Source: JADHUC01 sp964617665 (GTDB taxonomy: Bacteria; Planctomycetota; Planctomycetia; Pirellulales; Pirellulaceae). Taken from it: a DNA stretch of 18,062 nt. The position numbers and the translations under genes are program-made. Positions 16,639 through 18,062 of this stretch are shown piece by piece. Under the pieces are notes generated by a model. The model made no database searches. It worked only from the letters and a program-made list of their open reading frames with translations, and had not been told where the DNA came from. The number at the start of each line of letters is the position of its first letter. Position 1 is the first letter of the stretch. The stretch spans positions 1 to 18,062 of the forward strand of contig CAZUAH010000276.1 in assembly GCA_964617665.1 (NCBI GenBank), given 5' to 3'.

Positions 16639-18009
16639 ATGACCAGGATGAATCGCAGGAGGTTTCTTGATCGATCGAAAACCAGCGCGCTGGGCTTGGG
16701 TGCTGGACTTGCAGTCCTGAACAACCCGGAGTCCGTCCGAGCGGAACCGGCCAACGACAAGGTCATCATGGCCATTGTTGGCTGTCGCAGTCGCGGTCCG
16801 GCGTTGGCCCGAGGTTTCGCATCGCGTGATGACTGTGAAATCGCCTACATCTGCGACGTCGACACAAACATGATCGACAAACACACCAAGGCGATCGCGG
16901 ATTGCCAGGGTGGTAAAGCCCCAAAAGGGGAGCAGGACTTCCGCAAGATGCTCGACGACACGTCGGTCGACGCGATCGTGATCGCGACGCCCACACACTG
17001 GCACGCACCAGCAGCAGTCTGGGGCTGCCAAGCGGGTAAGGACGTTTATGTGGAGAAACCGCTCTGCCACAACGCGTGGGAAGGACAGCAGATGGTCAAA
17101 GCTGCCCAAAAGTACAACCGGGTTGTCCAAGTCGGCACTCAAAACCGCAGCGCCCCGTACAACATGGCAGCCCGGAAGTACATCGCCGACGGCAAGTTGG
17201 GAAAAGTCCATTTTGTGCGCGTGTTGAATCAGAAGCTCTGGTCCGACTTCGCGATGCGCGAAAACGAGCCCACGCCGAAGGGACTCGACTGGGACATGTG
17301 GAACGGTCCGGCGCCGGAACACGACTACAACTTCACACTGCGATATCACTGGCACCACCTGTGGCGCTACTGCATCGGCGACTTGGGAAACGATGGGGCC
17401 CATCAGTTTGATCAGGCCCGGATGATTGTCGGTTTCGGTATTCCCACACAGGTCTACTGTTCCGGCGGCCGGTTCAATACCGAGGGTGCGGCGGAGACGC
17501 CCGACACACAGATCGCCACTTTCACCTACGACAACGACTTGGTAGTAACTCTGGAACTGACACTCTACACGCCCTACATGCTCAAGATCGACTCCGGAGT
17601 CCGCAACAGCGACATGTTTCCCTACTGGCCGCAAGTCGCCACGCGAATCGACATCTACGGCGATAAGGGTGTGATGAACGTGGGACGCATGGGCGGAGGA
17701 TGGCAGGTCTTCGTTCGCACCAAAGACCGGCAACCCGTCGTCAAAGACCAGATGTTTGGCCGCTTCCCGGATGCACCGCATCAAGAGAATTTTGTTCAGT
17801 GCATCCGCAGTCGCGAAAAGCCGAACGCCGACATCGAAATCGGCCATCACAGCCACCTGACGCTTCACTATGCGACGATGAGTTGCCGCACGGGCGGCAA
17901 AACGCTGAGCGTAGATCCAAAGACCCAGCACGTAGACGACGCCGAGGCCATGAAGCTCTTCAAACGCGAAGAAATGCGCAAACCTTGGGTGATCGAAGAG
18001 GAGGTGTAG
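16639..18009 (+). CDS. Tat-exported Gfo/Idh/MocA-family oxidoreductase
   Basis: 456-residue NAD(P)-dependent sugar/polyol dehydrogenase-type protein. The N-terminus NRRRFLDRS, then a hydrophobic stretch (SALGLGAGLAVL) and a likely cleavage near VRA-EP (about 35-36), is a twin-arginine signal, so the folded protein with cofactor would be exported. The Rossmann domain starts at about 41 (KVIMAIVGCRSRG). The family EKP motif is E139-K140-P141, and the catalytic-domain blocks DWDMWNGPAP (217-226) and GNDGAHQFD (250-258) follow. The usual second glycine of GxGxxG is R50. The ATG at 16639 has GGGAGGAG eight bases upstream. It is divergent from the MFS gene. Many paralogues exist in planctomycetes and the substrate is unknown, probably a complex-carbohydrate derivative. 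Confidence 0.92.
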   Translation: MTRMNRRRFLDRSKTSALGLGAGLAVLNNPESVRAEPANDKVIMAIVGCRSRGPALARGFASRDDCEIAYICDVDTNMIDKHTKAIADCQGGKAPKGEQDFRKMLDDTSVDAIVIATPTHWHAPAAVWGCQAGKDVYVEKPLCHNAWEGQQMVKAAQKYNRVVQVGTQNRSAPYNMAARKYIADGKLGKVHFVRVLNQKLWSDFAMRENEPTPKGLDWDMWNGPAPEHDYNFTLRYHWHHLWRYCIGDLGNDGAHQFDQARMIVGFGIPTQVYCSGGRFNTEGAAETPDTQIATFTYDNDLVVTLELTLYTPYMLKIDSGVRNSDMFPYWPQVATRIDIYGDKGVMNVGRMGGGWQVFVRTKDRQPVVKDQMFGRFPDAPHQENFVQCIRSREKPNADIEIGHHSHLTLHYATMSCRTGGKTLSVDPKTQHVDDAEAMKLFKREEMRKPWVIEEEV

Positions 18010-18062
18010 TCTCGGGTGCACCAAAGTTGCTATAGCGTAAATATTCCGATCGTTCGGGTTTT

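Noticed and set aside
16618..18024. 468-codon open frame on the minus strand
   Set aside because: It is antisense to the Gfo/Idh/MocA gene, which has a Tat signal, EKP motif and ribosome site. The antisense protein shows no family features and is a product of codon bias.
18044..18062. Possible terminator at the window end (ccga/tcgg followed by gtttt)
   Set aside because: The stem is only 4 bp and the sequence is cut off, so it cannot be judged.

Overview
The window looks like a chromosomal housekeeping segment from a member of the Planctomycetota, probably of the Pirellulales type. This is an inference from gene content. The clues are a Lys/Ala/Pro histone-H1-like tail, an FHA-cyclase ending in a PP-x-x-WDGVI tail, a secreted DUF6807 protein, a Tat-exported Gfo/Idh/MocA oxidoreductase, a large class II ribonucleotide reductase, frequent TTG starts and a moderately high GC content. 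I see no rRNA, tRNA, CRISPR array, insertion sequence or prophage.

Layout, left to right. (1) 1-143: the 3' end of a histone-H1-like basic protein on +, followed by a strong intrinsic terminator at 212-252. (2) 3343-315 on -: a likely three-gene operon read right to left. It holds a degenerate NtrC-type PAS/AAA+/Fis regulator, a small pseudo-receiver and the Mrp/ApbC Fe-S carrier ATPase. Its promoter (3374-3402) carries a 7-4-7 palindrome. (3) 3479-4615 on +: a divergent dGTPase-like HD phosphohydrolase. (4) 8544-4754 on -: ftsH (TTG start) followed by an FHA/GAF-like/class III cyclase protein. (5) 9682-8738 on -: secreted DUF6807 (PmoA-like) protein. (6) 13001-10023 on -: nrdJ, with a terminator downstream. 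Upstream is a well-formed promoter whose -10 and -35 each lie inside an NrdR-box-like 16-mer, the two set 32 bp apart. (7) 13595-13870 on +: a small DUF4404 protein. (8) 16435-13877 on -: an MFS transporter followed closely by hemL. (9) 16639-18009 on +: the Tat-signal Gfo/Idh/MocA dehydrogenase, divergent from the MFS gene.

Functional links. NrdJ makes dNTPs and the HD protein probably hydrolyses them, so both ends of dNTP pool control are in this window although they are not in one operon. Mrp (Fe-S delivery) and HemL (tetrapyrrole entry, hence heme and, if the pathway is present, the B12 that NrdJ needs) are cofactor genes. FtsH and the cyclase form a membrane-proteolysis plus signalling pair.

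I found no clear-cut new defence or mobile system. The most notable signals are the degenerate regulator and pseudo-receiver co-directional with mrp, the predicted NrdR operator on nrdJ, the cyclase with unusual base-recognition residues, and palindromes in two promoter/leader regions.
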